From Labyrinthula sp. Ha (Eukaryota > Sar > Bigyra > Labyrinthulida > Labyrinthulaceae), in contig JAALGZ010000007.1 of the NCBI GenBank assembly GCA_015227615.1, positions 62,001-126,000 of the forward strand: a DNA stretch of 64,000 nt, in the 5' to 3' direction. A program made the translations under genes and the position numbers. The notes beneath the pieces were generated by a model that was not told the origin of the DNA, ran no database searches, and was given only the letters and a program-made list of their open reading frames with translations. This document shows positions 11,705 through 25,654 of the stretch, in pieces. Position 1 is the first letter of the stretch, and every line of letters begins with the position of its first letter.

Positions 11705-13639
11705 TTATTCACAAACTTGTAGAAACTCAACCGTTTTGTCCCTGTTTGGATAGATTTTGGTAACACACCTATCTTGGATAAAGCTACCCGTTCCAACGAT
11801 GGTACAATCTTCTACCTTTTCCCCAAAGCGAATACCGGGGTCAGCACAAACTACAATATCTGGCAGAGGAGTCAACCTGAGTGAGGAGTCCTTTTGCGCC
11901 ATAGTTAAAGTTGTGGACGCCCCTGTGCCGTTTATTAGGGGGAACAAATGAGCTTGTTCTATCAGTGTTCTAGCTATAATTCTTCCTATAGTATCATGCT
12001 GGGGGTTATTTATGGAAGATTCTGACATTTCTTGATATAAATTCTTGTTAAAAACTATAACTTCCTTTCCGCTAAAGTTAAACCTGCAAGGGTTTGAGGC
12101 AAAATGTATTTTTGGTTTTATTAGTCTTGGTTCGTTCCTTGGAACAACTGCGTCTTGGGTGTCGATTAAGCTGAAGTCAACTGGAGTACTTCCAAAAGCA
12201 GTGTCGAGTGTACTCTGCTTTGTAAAGTCCATCTTATTGGATTTCTTCTGAAAAACACGTTTAAGATGCAGATTTATCTCAGCTTGAAAGGCATCAACAA
12301 ATGATGCCAACAACGGTCCATTAGGTAAAACTTGTGCTGTTGCAGTAGGGTCCAAATTGCCAGGAACAAAGCAAAAGCTGCATTTTTCAAACAGTCTATA
12401 ACCTAGAGTTTCATCTAATTGAATGAGTTTATGTGCTAGATCTGTGAAAGTTCGTCTAAAATTTTCTCTATTACCAATACTATTTGAAGGGAGATAGTTT
12501 TTCAATACCCTCTTTGGGTTAGTGGAGCTTTTCAATGCTTGTAAGACATCCTCGGGAACTGAACAGAGAAAGTTTCCGGCAAACACAACCATATCTGGGA
12601 GCGACTTACCTTGTCTTGCTGAATTTTCTATTTGTTGCATCAATTTACCAAAAAGGGTATCTATTCTGACTTCAGTTATAACCATAAAATAACTTTCCTG
12701 TTTTGTGTCAGGATTTTCTTCCTGCAGCAGTACTTGATTCTGACTCTGGAAAAAATTATGGTGCAGCCTAAGTGTTTCTATCCTGGCTTGAGCAGGAGGA
12801 AAACCTATTGAATCAACTTGAAACAAGTTCTTAATGCAAATCCCTTGCACTATCACAAAACAACCCTCACAAATGTAAACGTCAGTGGAACTCGTTTTCT
12901 TTTCTTCCTCTATTGAAAAGTTTAATTTCAATTCAATACTTGTTTCAGAGTCTTCCAAGTAATAGCTATCGTCTTCGTGTTTAACTAACAGCCCAAACAT
13001 AACGTGTTCAGGACTTTCCTTGCTCGAACCGATTAAACTCGATATCGGAGTTAACTTAATAGAAGCACCTATGTAAAAGGGATAATAAACACTACTATCA
13101 AAGGTATTGGAGGAGTTAAATGCAGCGTGGCTTTCAATCCTATGTCTCAAAATCTCATATCGCTGACGAAGAAATGAATGACGACTTGAAAACTCTCTCT
13201 GTGTCCAAGAGTTTCTTTCCTCGGGAAAATCAAAATATTCCATTCGCTTCTTTGAAGAATTGTACCTAGAATAAAATAGATGTTACATGTACCAGAATGG
13301 TCGTAGATTGAATGAATTAATTATCTGTAGTTTCTCGCTTAACCGTGGAGAATTTTTGTTTTGTTCTGCTTCAACCTGACAAGTTTCTTGAAGTAATTGA
13401 TTAAGAATATTTTCAATATCTTCAATTCCCGCGCTTGAAGTTCTTCCTTGCGAGTTTTCTGGACTATTCTCATCTCGGACCTTTGTCTTCTTTAACTCGT
13501 TTAGTATCATGTTTAGTGACTCGTCAATATTCTCCTCATCCTTTAATATTTCAAGCAAATACTTCACCCCTTCGCTGTTCACAAGTAACCGTTTTGCTTT
13601 TAATCCCTTTGAAATCTTTTTCAAAATGTTTCTTTCCAT
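11705..13639 (-). CDS. POLE2: DNA polymerase epsilon subunit B
   Basis: Second subunit of the leading-strand replicase, nuclear; in this family the phosphoesterase fold is inactive. Exon 1 (13639-13293) encodes a Dpoe2NT-type helical domain (start MERNILKKISKGLKAKRLLV, VKYLLEIL). Exon 2 (13265-11705) carries the junction motif YNSSKKRMEYFD, FLRQRYEILRHRI, an OB-fold region and the calcineurin-like domain (MVVFAGNF, CFVPGNLDPT, NPCRFNFSGKEVIVFN). With the 27-nt intron removed the protein is 635 residues, between human (about 527) and yeast Dpb2 (about 690). It is divergent from the hydrolase gene (204 nt between start codons) and convergent with the sulfotransferase. I am sure of the family. 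Confidence 0.95.
13266..13292 (-). other. 27-nt spliceosomal intron in POLE2
   Basis: On the minus strand it begins GTACATGTAAC and ends TTTATTCTAG. Its length is a multiple of three, but read in frame it contains a stop. Splicing forms a Trp codon (TG+G) and joins SFNLRPFW to YNSSKKRMEYF, exactly where POLE2 proteins have an aromatic-Tyr-Asn motif. Confidence 0.88.
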
Positions 13640-13843
13640 TTTTGCTTCTTGGCGGTTAACTTCACTCGTCTTAACGGTTTAGTTTCTAGAACTGTCTGAA
13701 TTAGCCACTCTTGGAGTTTTTCGAAAAAGTAAACATTTCCTCGGCAGTTGTGTTGAAGAGATAATCTGGGGTGGAATTACTCTTAGGTTTCGGCAAATAC
13801 AGTAACAGTAAATCAAAGAACGTTATTTGTTTCGAGGAAAAGA
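13640..13843. promoter_or_regulatory. Bidirectional promoter region, POLE2 / ABHD-type gene
   Basis: Only 204 nt separate the two divergent start codons, so both promoters must lie here. On the plus strand CTTCTTGGCGGTTAA at about 13646 contains TTGGCGG, loosely like an E2F-type site, which would suit a replication gene. This is a weak single-site observation. Confidence 0.45.
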
Positions 13844-15562
13844 ATGAACGCAGTAGAATTTGTTTCAACTATCCTTGGCTTCTTTCTTGAAACTTTTTAT
13901 GGCTTTTGTGCATACATCACTGAAACGATAGACCTAAACACTGTGCTGATAATCACCACTGGGTACTTTCTGGTGTCATGGTGGAAGAACATGGGAGAGA
14001 AGCTTAGAGTGCTCCATCACAAACACGACCAAGTGTACGCTAGTATCAAGCACTCCGATGTTTTCACCAAAGGGTACAGGCCTCCTTGGTGGGTGGGAAT
14101 TGGATCAGAATTTTTTTCTGGCAGCTGGCATACTGTTGCCCACAATGTTATGAGGACAGTCAAAAAGGGGCCTAAAGTTGTTTATAGTAGGGAGTTGGTT
14201 CAGCTTAGTGATGGTGGTACTGTAGGTTTGGATTGGGCAGTAAGCAGCACAGACACACGCACAGGAGAGACTTATGTATCACCAGATATTAACGACGATA
14301 GTTTTCCTATTGTTTTTTTGCATCATGGACTCTGTGGTAGCTCAACCAGTCATTACGTAATTCAGGCTGTGACCTTGTTTCTAAAGATTCAGAAATATAG
14401 AGTTGTTTGTTTGGTAGCCCGAGGGTGTGGAAACGTTCCACTTACCACCCCAGACATGTTTATTGCTGCTCGAACTTTGGATATGCGAGAAGCTTTACAA
14501 AGAATATTTAATAGGCACCCTCAAAGCCCCGTGTTTGGTGTAGGATGGTCTTTGGGCGCTGGTCTCATGGCTAATTACATTGGGGAAGAAGGTGAAAATT
14601 GTAAATTAGCAGGTGCATTTATTAATTCACCCTGCTGGGACTTTATGTGTAAGAGTCCATGGTATAAATTTTGGAATACGTATTTCATTGGAAGCTCTAT
14701 AGTTGAGTACGCTAAAATCAACCTAGAACAGTTGAAAAACTTGAGAAAAAAGAAGAAAATCAACCTAGACCTCGCACTCCAGAAACCAGATATTGAAGAG
14801 TTTGATAAACTAATTACTGTTCCTTATCATGGTTTTAAAGATGCAAACGAATACTACCAAAAATCAAGTCCTCTCAAAGTTGCCCACAGGATACATATTC
14901 CAACCCTTTCCATGAATGCTGACGATGATCCAATTTGCTCTGTTATTGGATGCCCAACAAAAAAGAAGCAAATGGGCCCCGGGTTAATTATTGTAAGAAC
15001 CAAACGTGGTGGTCACGTAAGCTGGGCAAGCACTATGGACGCCTATGGCTCTTATATGGATGATGTTATGATGATGTGGATTGAAGCCTGCTACGACCAT
15101 CATAACAGGCATCAAGTTCGCCAAAAAATAAAGAGGCAAAAGGTGTTGTTGGCCTCTAGAATGTCAAGACAACTTCGTAAGAGGACCAACTCGGAAACTG
15201 CTCTAGCTGATTTTACTCTAAGGAAAACCTTGAGTTTTAAGCGTAATTTGGCGAAACTTGGTGCAAAAATGAAAAAAAACAAGGACAGTTTAAAACTGAG
15301 TGCACTGTTTCAGGATAAGAGTAGGACAGGACTTCCAACTGTACAAAGCTTGAATAGCATTGGGTTAGAAAAGCCAGATAAAATTCAAAGGGTAAAGCGG
15401 GAGCTCACACCTATTGTGGAAGGTGAGTCGCTCAATTTTGAAAAACTTGAAGACGATAAAATCGATTCTCCTCAAATTCTTGGAACCAAAGCAGGTTACC
15501 TTGGTGTTGGAGCAGTTGTGGTCTACCTTGGGTATAAGCTTGTTCAAAGGATAAGATCATAA
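13844..15562 (+). CDS. Alpha/beta hydrolase, ABHD1/3 - EMB8 - YheT family, membrane-anchored
   Basis: Probable lipase or esterase on a membrane. The 572-residue protein opens with hydrophobic segments (about 8-55). The AB-hydrolase core follows: oxyanion region VFLHHGLCGSS, RGCGNVPLTTP, nucleophile elbow GVGWSLGAG with Ser236, acid in NADDDPICS (about Asp360) and His391 in RGGHVSW, so the triad is complete. The core resembles yeast Eht1/Eeb1 and plant EMB8. A basic linker (about 425-520) leads to a C-terminal hydrophobic helix (YLGVGAVVVYLGYKLVQ). Both ends therefore look membrane-associated, which is less common than the single N-terminal anchor of ABHD3. There is no intron. An AATAAA lies about 14 nt after the stop. 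Substrate unknown. Confidence 0.9.
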   Translation: MNAVEFVSTILGFFLETFYGFCAYITETIDLNTVLIITTGYFLVSWWKNMGEKLRVLHHKHDQVYASIKHSDVFTKGYRPPWWVGIGSEFFSGSWHTVAHNVMRTVKKGPKVVYSRELVQLSDGGTVGLDWAVSSTDTRTGETYVSPDINDDSFPIVFLHHGLCGSSTSHYVIQAVTLFLKIQKYRVVCLVARGCGNVPLTTPDMFIAARTLDMREALQRIFNRHPQSPVFGVGWSLGAGLMANYIGEEGENCKLAGAFINSPCWDFMCKSPWYKFWNTYFIGSSIVEYAKINLEQLKNLRKKKKINLDLALQKPDIEEFDKLITVPYHGFKDANEYYQKSSPLKVAHRIHIPTLSMNADDDPICSVIGCPTKKKQMGPGLIIVRTKRGGHVSWASTMDAYGSYMDDVMMMWIEACYDHHNRHQVRQKIKRQKVLLASRMSRQLRKRTNSETALADFTLRKTLSFKRNLAKLGAKMKKNKDSLKLSALFQDKSRTGLPTVQSLNSIGLEKPDKIQRVKRELTPIVEGESLNFEKLEDDKIDSPQILGTKAGYLGVGAVVVYLGYKLVQRIRS

Positions 15563-18500
15563 ATCTGTTCATACATATGAATAAACGTTAGATTTACACT
15601 GTACAGAATGCTTAGTGGTACTGTATATCTAGTTTTTTGTTTAACCTTAAGCTGAGAAAAAAAACTTGATCCCCTAGGATTATCATAGTTGAAAGGATCT
15701 AGTTCAATTGTTTTCACGCAAGAAACTGCCGGTAAATAAACAACCGCTATGCGGTGGCTAGCGTTCAGTGACTAGTTTTGGTTTGAAGGCCACGCTAAAG
15801 GGATTATAAGACCAAGACTGGGAATGCAAAGGTTTCAGCTACCCACATTGCTTTGTAGCCAAGCAATTTAATGTTTTATTTTTGTTTTCCTTGATTGCTT
15901 GTTAGTATGGTTCGTCTTGGGTGCAAGTTAAGAATGAAGAAATATCCGAGTACAATATGGTGCTTCAACTTCCCCGTTTCAAAACATAGCTGCTAGGAAA
16001 CCAACTCAGCTGAAGTTGAAGCGTGATTTATCTTTGGATAGTTTGCCTTTAATTTTGGAGAAAATAACCGCACTCGCTAGTCTCAGGGCACAAGTAACAT
16101 TAAACGCAAAGTGAGTAACTAGAAAGAGAAAGAATCTACATGGAACAAGATCGGTTTAATATGAACTCTAACGATAAAACATACTTGATATGATTAAGTG
16201 TTGGACTTTAAAATTACATGCAAGAGGTTTGTTTCGCTCTTCATTATCTCTAATAAGTCAAGATATACTTGCCACAAAAAAAAGATTACAGTATTGCAGA
16301 CATGCTGCTATGAAAAATATAACTATTTATGAGTATATATCCCTGTGCACTACTTCACTTTATGTTCTAATTGCTCTCAGGTGATTTGAGACATTCATAA
16401 TATCTTCATTGGTAATAAGCGCTGCAAACTTTTTCAAAAGATTGAATTTATTTTATAAAGAAAAGCAACAAGAAACGATAATACTACGAATAATTAATAG
16501 CATTCACGAAATTGAGAACAAAACTTTGGCATTAAAAAATATATTGATACGCTTTGTACTGAGGACTTGACTACAAGACGCTGCGTTTGTTTTGCCTCAG
16601 AGGGCAACATGCGTGTCCGCCTACCTATTGTGCAGGTCTCAGAGTTCTCATCACATTAGCGGCACCATTATCCTACTTAGTTGGAAAATGTGATGATTAA
16701 CTTCGCTAAACAGTCTTCTTTGTACAGATTCTAGTATAACGGCACTAAAACTACACCAAATACATGGGTGGCGCGGTGTTCTTTTTGCATGTATACAGCC
16801 TTGAAGCCTTGTTCAACTGCAAAATCGTATTTTTGGTGTGAAATGTTCAATGCCTCAGAAGACCATCAGGGAAGACTTAACTGAAACCAAGAGGAATTTG
16901 CAGCGTTCTACATTACTTATAGAATCCTCAAGACTCTAAGGGTTTATGCCATCGGGATTACCTACACGTCAAGAAAATTGAGAATTACAAATTGAACAAT
17001 AAGATCGAACCTGTTTCTGTTGATCCCGAAGTAAATATATTATATTTTGCTTTATTCACTCTAGAGTCAAATTGCTTTTTTGTAATCGAATCTTTTCTAG
17101 CTCCATAAAACCTCAACAGAAAGTTCAAAAATTATAAAAAAATACATGATCAAGAAGCATTTTTCAAAATTAGGAATAAGTTTTAACAAGAATTTTCAAT
17201 AATGAAATTAATTTATTTTTTTCCTGATTAAAAATAGGAAATGCAGAATTTTGACTGTTATTAAATGATTCTGTAACTAATTTGATTATTAACCCGCTAA
17301 TAATAATCAACCAAAAGAGTTGAATAAATATCAATGATCATTGATAGCACTAAACTAGGTACAAAACTTATAGATAAGATGCAAATTAACCGGAATAGCT
17401 CAAATAACTCCGTTGAAAGTCAAAGTTGTAACACCAGTAACAAGATATGGCCTCATTTCTGTAGTTGCTCAAGCGACGAATTAACACTGAACAATGCACA
17501 AGCTCTTCTAAAACTTAAAATTCATCTCCCTCATCGACCACTTGGTGGATTCACATCAAACTTTATCTCATTGAGATTCTTAAGACACAGGCTACACAGT
17601 CAGAGCAAAGTCAATGTATGTGTGAAGGTATTCTCATACTGTAGCAGGAATTAAGACCTGATGTATCCCTAATTAAAGACAAAATACAGCATAGAACCTC
17701 TTTGTAGAATTAGAAAGCAATTGAGAAACTAATAAACGATGGCAGTGTTGATAATGCTACAAGAAAAATGAGCCCAATGAGACATCAAAATGTGGAAACG
17801 TTACACCCCTTCCGTGAATTAGTAGGAAAAAACTATCTAGAAAAGCAGAGAAGGTTATAATAACCGGATCCAGATTTGAGTAATATGAATAAAAATTAAA
17901 CAAAATTTAGCTGATTTCTCCGAAGAACTAAATCTAATTATGGTATTTTCATTAAACCATGAGTATGTTCTATTTCATTTATCTTAATTAGGAAAAAACC
18001 TTTATAGGAAGTGAAGTTATTATAAGCAAATCAATAAACTTCCAAACTTGATTTAGGAAGTAGGCCAAGAATATCCATTTTTCATTACTCACGGATTAAA
18101 ACTAAGATTTATAAATATCTTTTAGTGTTGCTTACAATAGTTCTTAATATTTTGTGTAGTTTGCTTTACTGTCATTACTACATGAAAAGGGCTTTTACCG
18201 AAATCAGATCTAATTTTACAAGAAAAAATTCTATGAGAGAAAAAAGAGAAATATCCATAGTAAAAGTCAGAAACTAGAAACATATTGTTACAAGAAAATT
18301 ACAAAACAAATATTTTGCTCAACTTTGTATCCCTCTTCCAAATACCAAGTTGTCTTCATCCTGATAAAAAAAGAAACGATTCTAGTATTGAAGCAACAAC
18401 TAAATCTCTATCCACTGTCTCAAAGTGGTAATTCTGCTCTTAGCTATACGGGGTAACAGTTTTATCGAATATATCCAGTAACTCCCTTGTTTTTACCTTA

Positions 18501-21500
18501 TTGCCCCATAACTGCCTTTGTTACACATTGGTTGCATCTCGACCTTCTCTTTGCGTTGGTTTAGAACTTGTTTGCCAAGACTTGTTTCTATTCCTAAAAG
18601 CATAGGTCAATAAAATTGACAGGTTAGGGTAGATGGACCTGCAATGAAACTGAACAATACATATATAAAGCAATGTGTTTTTGACTATTTCTCCGCATAT
18701 TAATAGTAGGTGATTTCATTAGATCATTTCAGTTATTTGCCCAAGAAACATAAATACTTAGCAAAAAAATATTTTCTATAAAAGCTTAAACCACAATGAC
18801 TTGCAAAGATTGGGTGGGTCATTTAAGAACAGTAACAAAAATATTGATCACTTTTTCTCGATATCTGGCTTAGTGTACTTATCTTTCAGGGAAGTATTTT
18901 CTCAGCAAATGCTTTTGTTCTAAATGTACTGAATTGAAGAGTGTATGTTTGAACTAAACAGAAAAGAAACTATACAATTGGAAGACCATTTGGATATGAT
19001 GTGAATGAATATTAGAAGAATAGCCCCAATACTTCGCGGGGCTTACTCAGCAGTCATCATAAATTTTATTCTAAATTTCTATCACCTTAAGGAAAATTTC
19101 GCGACAAAGTAGATATAAGCTTCATAAACATGTTGAATACTAAGGGTAACTTTTCTTACTACTTGTTGAGGAAAAATCCCGTTGAGGTCGCTTTATTCAC
19201 TTGTTTGTGGTGTAACTTGATATAATAAGCCGGTTTTGTTGCCGCGTATTTAGTTGTCTTTTTGTGGAAACCTCACGACATAGTTTTCACCATGCCACGT
19301 AAGCAAGTACCAAAAAACTGAAATATGGAAATACAAGATATATGTTCTTAACCGTTTATTGGTGGTATTAAGTGCAAAAAGTTCTTGTGAAAAAGTGTGT
19401 ATTCAATTTTAAGAGTGTTTTTGAAGCTACAAGCAAGGTTTTACGTCTAATAAAGTATTCTACACTACGCTGTCTAAACTCTGTGTCTGTGGTAATTCTG
19501 GATGCGCACGTCCGGTTTGTTTACTCGAGACGGAAAACCTCAATATACTCTAATCATTTAATCTAAAAGCATGGATTGAGTGTTTTGCAGTTCTAGAGTG
19601 TAAATATAGCTTGCAAAGCCTAATTATATCAGACATGGCACTTCCCAATTATTACATTGACATATTTTCTCATAGAGAACTAGAAATTATTATTCTTTTT
19701 CTTGTCTACAATCTGTAGCAATTCAAGTAATTAAGCAGGAAAATTCACACTTTTTATCAAATTAGAAACAACAAAAGTGCCGGTAAGAGGTTTTTCTATC
19801 TCAAGTAGAAATGGTATAAAGAATGTTATATATTCAGAAGATAAATATTACTGAATCTATGATTTTCTTTGAATTTAATTTGATTTTATTCTCGAATGAG
19901 AGTTTTCCTAGTCTTTTACAATCTTTTCTCCATATCTGATACTGAGAAAAGTAATAAGAACGTTTCAGTACACCTGAAACAGTTTAATTAGAAAAAAATA
20001 CTCGATGGCCATAAACTGCAATAGTCTTTTCAAAGTTTGGGTCAACAATATCGCTCCACCGATATAGATTGAAATTGTTATTTCATAGTCAAGCTTGATT
20101 GAATGGTTTTTAACATCCTCCTTCTAGCCTAGTTAAATTGTTTTCTTTGGTTTTTTATAAATTTTTATTCGCTTGGTAACTTGAATTAGAAGAAAAGTTG
20201 TCCTGTGCTAAAATTATATTTTAACTTTTTAAACTATACAGAACAGCACAACTATTCAATTACTGCATATGGTATGCCGAAATAAAAGCTAGAGTTAGAG
20301 CTATGACCATGTAATATGTTCAAGTAAAGCAAGAAAGAATAATATTAAACACACTTGTTAACATATATTAAAGGCAAAAATTTTTATGTATCTTAATTTT
20401 TTATTTGGGTTGATTCAAGCGCTTCTCGCCTAAAGCAATATTATTTTTCTTTTGAAAATATTTGTATCTGAAAAGAAGTAGTTATATGTCACCTACCATT
20501 TATATGCAACAACGAATTTACATAAATCAATAGTTGGGATAAATTATCCCCCAGTATACATTTAAAAATAAAACAATATAAGTTTCTTACCAAACACCTT
20601 GCACATGGATATCAAAATGTAGATTAAAAACACCGTAGAGCCCGGCATACTAGCCTGTACAGAATAACACCATGAGATTAATTACTAATGGAACTTTCGT
20701 GTATATTGCATTTGGGTCTAACGATCTAAAACAGCGTGATCAAATGGCATCATCTCAGGTTTGAAAATAAATATTATCTATGAAGTGTTTCATTCCTTTC
20801 AATAAATTTCATTTCTTATTTTATAGCTCATTTACTCGTTTACAAGGTCTTCATTAAGACGTGCAAGATTCCAATGTGCATAATTAGCCAGAATTATGAA
20901 CGTTAATAAATGGAGGGAATTGAGGTCGAAGCAAAAATAAGTAGATAATAAATACGGTTTTCGACACATTTTTGTGAAACATACAAAATATAGTTTATAT
21001 GTTTCGTCGTTCCTCAAAATCAAATTTCCTCGAACCTGAAATTATATTCGACATAACTAAACTAAAACCAGTGCATAAAAGCAACAAAAGACTATTCTTA
21101 TAAACGCCGTGAGAGGAAAAACTAAATACACTTATATACCGATAGTAAAGGAACGTATTTTCTCTACGAATTATTGATAAGGAAACGGTATTTCACATTA
21201 ATTTCCGAGAATAGAAAGCCTCGCCTTTTCAATCAAGCATGCTGCAAGAATTGAGGAGATGAGCTCCTCGCAGAGAAAGAAGAGATAAGTAGTTCCTTAG
21301 AACAGAATCACCTACCAACAGATAAGAAAGAACTCTCTTACTTCAACCACTTATTATCCGAGTACAATGGCTATACTATCTTAAATATACGAAAAGCATA
21401 TTTAGTATCATGTTCGAGTTCAAAAGGCCAGTTTCTCACAATCTCTGTGAAAATATTATCAAACGAATTTTGTTTGATCTATATCGATATGGTGGAATGA

Positions 21501-24500
21501 TGTGGAAACTATAACTGGATCTAGTAGGCTCAATGAGAATACTTATCGACTGTTCAATATATATCTTGCTTTCAGTGTGGTTGGTTTTAGTAATCTGGTT
21601 TCAAAACTAAAGCTGAATCCTTTGTTCAACAACTTCGTGTCTTTTGATGCCATATGACTTCTTGATGAAGTTGTAGAAGGTATTAACACGAAGATTCGAT
21701 AGTCTCATGTAGTGAGTATGCCTTTCTTGGATTTTCTTTGCAGATTTTCAATATTTTGGAGGGGAATGTTTCTAATGGAGTGGAAGGGTAGAATATTTGG
21801 GTGTTGTGTTAAAGGAAATCCTTCGTAGACGCGGAATCATAAATTGTTTTTTTGAATAAAATTCGAGCATGGTTTCGCAGATTTTGTGCTTATAAATCGC
21901 CTTTATCTTGGTAGCTTACTAGAGGAAATGGTAAAGTAGTTTCAATATAGCTCCGTAATTGTAACCTATAGTGGATGTTTGTAACATGTACGTATAGAAC
22001 CTAAGAAGAAACTCTTTATGTCACCCCTTCCTTTCTTTGAGTCATCTTTCTTCCTAGGGGGATTCAATGTTACTCCAAGACTCTCACATATCGGATCCGA
22101 ATATCCAAACACAATATCTTCGGTGCTTTGAAACATCGTAGACGACTTAGATAGGATTCAAATCTCTACATTTCTCACATCTTCTGATTCTTCATCTCAC
22201 ATAGTATAATCTACACCCACTTAGTAATAATGGTGTTTTACAGTTTGTTTCTATGTGAAACCGTTCTTCTAAGGTCCTAAAACCTTTGAGCCAAACTCGA
22301 ACTGGACTTGCCAAATTTTTGTTTTCTATGCTTCCTAATAATATTGTTTTAAAGAAATAAATTTCTCGTTCATCTCATTTCTGAAAACTATAAGTCTACT
22401 TTATAAAAAATAGTCTTTTCTCTGAAACAGACCTGTGAAAGGTGTCTACATGGATAATTATGGTTGTTTCATGTTTCATAGCTGCACTGTTGAATTGTGT
22501 CTTATCCATTTTCTTAATTTGAGGAGTAGTTTTTTTTTTCTTTAAGAGAAAAGTTCCATAGCTCATCATATATTTATTTTCACCAACCTTTTGTTACCCA
22601 ATATCTAAACGTTACTTTTAACTTGATCATAGAAAGGTTGCAAACTAAGTTTCATATCTGGGTCTTTTATTTCACAAGTCTTTACAAATACTTATCATAA
22701 ATGTAAGAACTTGGCAATATATTTTATTTTGGTGATTCACAACTTTTACTGCCAAAACTTTTTCAGAGGCTCCTATTTTGCTTTCGCTTCCCCACTGAGT
22801 TAAGTAGCAACTATTTCGGGTACTTTGTATGATAATAGCTGAGAGCTATCCATCTGAGTTTGGTCTATTTTTTCTGAATCCCTAGAAATTATTTAGATAT
22901 TAACTTTAATATGTTGTTAAGATCTGAGTAAAATGCTAATTTAGTTGCTTTGTAACAGGGAAAGTTTCATTGGCAGCTTCTAATAGCTTCTAATAGAACC
23001 TTATTAACTGGTCATCTCTTACACACTTTAAGTATTATCAAAAAATATAGCAAGATTATTTTGATAACGAATATTTCTTGCAGTATACTTCCTGGCTGTT
23101 TAAGTATCTATTGAATTTATCAGGGACATTATCATAACCCTTGCAGTATATATACCTAGAGCTATGAGCCACCAACAATATATATCTCACACTTTCCATC
23201 GGCAGCAAGGTGCTTAAATTTTTATTATCATAATATTACCTTCAGTATCTAAGTGAAAGCCAATAGAAGTCAGTATTTACTTCCTACATGCCCAGTATCA
23301 AGCCGAATGAAGTCGCTATACACTTTTATGTTTTCTTTGTAGAAGATCCTTAGACAACAAATATTCTAGTACAGTAGAGAGGTCATAATGTAACTCATAC
23401 ATTTATCTATGGGCAGTGAATCCTAGCTATATATCACTTTTTTAAATTTCTTTTTGATAATTGTTTAATCCATTTGTTAACTTATTTGGACCACCTTTAA
23501 TAAGATCTATTAAAAATATATCACCAGGAAAGCTTCACCAAACGACAGTGATAACGAGTGGTAATCTTCCGTCAATGATATTAAGACTGTGAAGTAGGTT
23601 AAAGTCTTGTTTTACTCTCCAATCAAAAGATATATACTAGATCTGTGTAACCTCACTTCGTGATACAGGCATCTGGAACTAATGGCGGTCAAGATCCTAC
23701 ACATCTATATGTTTAAAGTAAATATGTGTGCCAAAATTGAAAATTGTGAGATCGCAATTTAATATACATATCTTCAGCTTTTAATTATTTATTTTAAATT
23801 AAACCTTAGCATATATTCAGGTATGTTCAGCTGTTGTATTCTTTTCTTGTGTGAGCGTGTGTTTTGTCATGAGCCCGAGGTACCAGGAAATTCCAACCCC
23901 TACTTATAATTTGAAAATGATCAGTATTTCTTTTGCATTTTTCATTGAAGTTTCACAAGGATTTAATAGCTTCATTAAATCGTCTTTATTGCTAAAATTA
24001 AATATAAGCTTAGATTTGACGTTTTCCTGGTTGACGCTCTGTGATATGAGCTGCTAGGTTGAACAAGACAAATATGTAGTTCTCTGTCACCATGCTATCG
24101 ACCAATTCTAAGGCGCAAAAAAGATAACAATTGAGCTTCGTGAATCGAATTGGTAGGATTTAAAGCTTCAATGCTTTTAAATTCATTGCCTCATCTTTCA
24201 AGGAGGGTAACTCAGAAGTACTAAGCATTAGTTGACAGTATTTAAAGTTAACAACGGAATGTTATTAGTTAATGCTGCTACTTGCTGCTTGACACAGGAT
24301 TATATATATACCCATTTTATCTATTTTTTCTTTAGGTAATAAAACAAAGTGAGGGACTTAACCCAAATAAAACAATTACAACCCTTGCCATAATTTAAAT
24401 ATGCGTACTATTATATTAAATGATGAAAGCAGAAAAAAACAAGTAACATATGCTTTCGAAAAACTAACTATAGCTCCTATATAAGGAATAAACTACTACG

Positions 24501-25654
24501 AGAACCTCGAGAAACATCTTTACCGAGCTCATAGAATATCGGAGATTTAAGTCATAGAACCATATCGCAACTTAATTGGATTAAGCCTCACGTGTAATAA
24601 TAACTTCGTCAGATAAGCTCATACCTTTCTTTGCTTAATAAATAATGGAAAATAAAAATTAATCATCATATCTACATATTATGATTAATAAAACCTTACC
24701 TGAAACCAAATTTGAGAAAATTTTCAAGTGTTTTCAGACACCTGCTTAATTTGGACCGTTCTTTATATGAGCTCCCAAATGAACTGAGCAGTTAATATAT
24801 ACTGCTAATGGTTTTGAACATAAATAAGTAAAGTGTGTTATAATACAACTGATTCTAGCTGCATCGTTCGCTTCTGTTTCAAGACATGAGCATAATTGGG
24901 TTTACAGTATATCAAGTGCGTAGTATTGATCCAACATTTTGTACTTGTGGTAGTTGTGGCCGGAGATATATGGAATTGTATATATTCAATTAAGATATGA
25001 TCTAACGAAATTAGAAATTTTGACAGATTGGTATAATTAAATGTTATAAATCCAAGCAGTTCAGAAGCATAAAGTTTGTAGGAAATGTAAGAGAAAATGG
25101 AAAAGTCTGCATGTGGACTAGAAACAACAGAAGTTCTTGAGGAATTCTCATAGTTCTCTGATTTAAAAAACTATAATTCTTTAAATTAGTATAAATAGAG
25201 TAATCCATCAATGGTTAAACTCTCTAGATCACTTTGGGGTGCACAAAGTTGATATTAATACTTCTTACTCCTAGAGTGGTACTGTAGTTGGTCAAAAGAA
25301 GAAGTTAGGGTAAAAGTGTTAATTATATTAATAAAAATTTTTATTCACATAATTTCATAATTAGGTCTTGTTTCTCTCAAGCTGAAATAATAACATATAA
25401 AACTGCTGGGAAGTTTCTTCCTAACGCTGACTTGGGTGACGTGATTCTTTATTAAACTTTATATGTTTTATATGAAGGATTCCAACCTTATTTTCTCTTA
25501 AGAAAAGGTGATTAAATTAAGTCGCTGTCTAAATAAAGTTTTGGAATACTTGGTAGCGCTACAGTAGTCTAAATCCTCTTATGCTTCGTAACGGATACTT
25601 CGTCTCGAAGTATGAGTTTGATATTTAGATGGTACATTACTACATATACTAAAG
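15563..25654. other. Gene desert (10.1 kb)
   Basis: No intact gene was recognised on either strand. The longest frame, 17334-17654 (+, 106 codons), has no known motif and an improbable composition. Short coding-like fragments occur on the minus strand around 21.7-22.1 kb and 18.4-18.6 kb and on the plus strand around 21.27-21.5 kb. They are too broken to assign and are probably decayed mobile elements. The rest is AT-rich with homopolymer runs. Confidence 0.45.

Noticed and set aside
17334-17654. 106-codon frame in the 10-kb desert
   Set aside because: No motif, no neighbour and no conserved pattern. In a stretch this long one such frame is expected by chance or from decayed elements.
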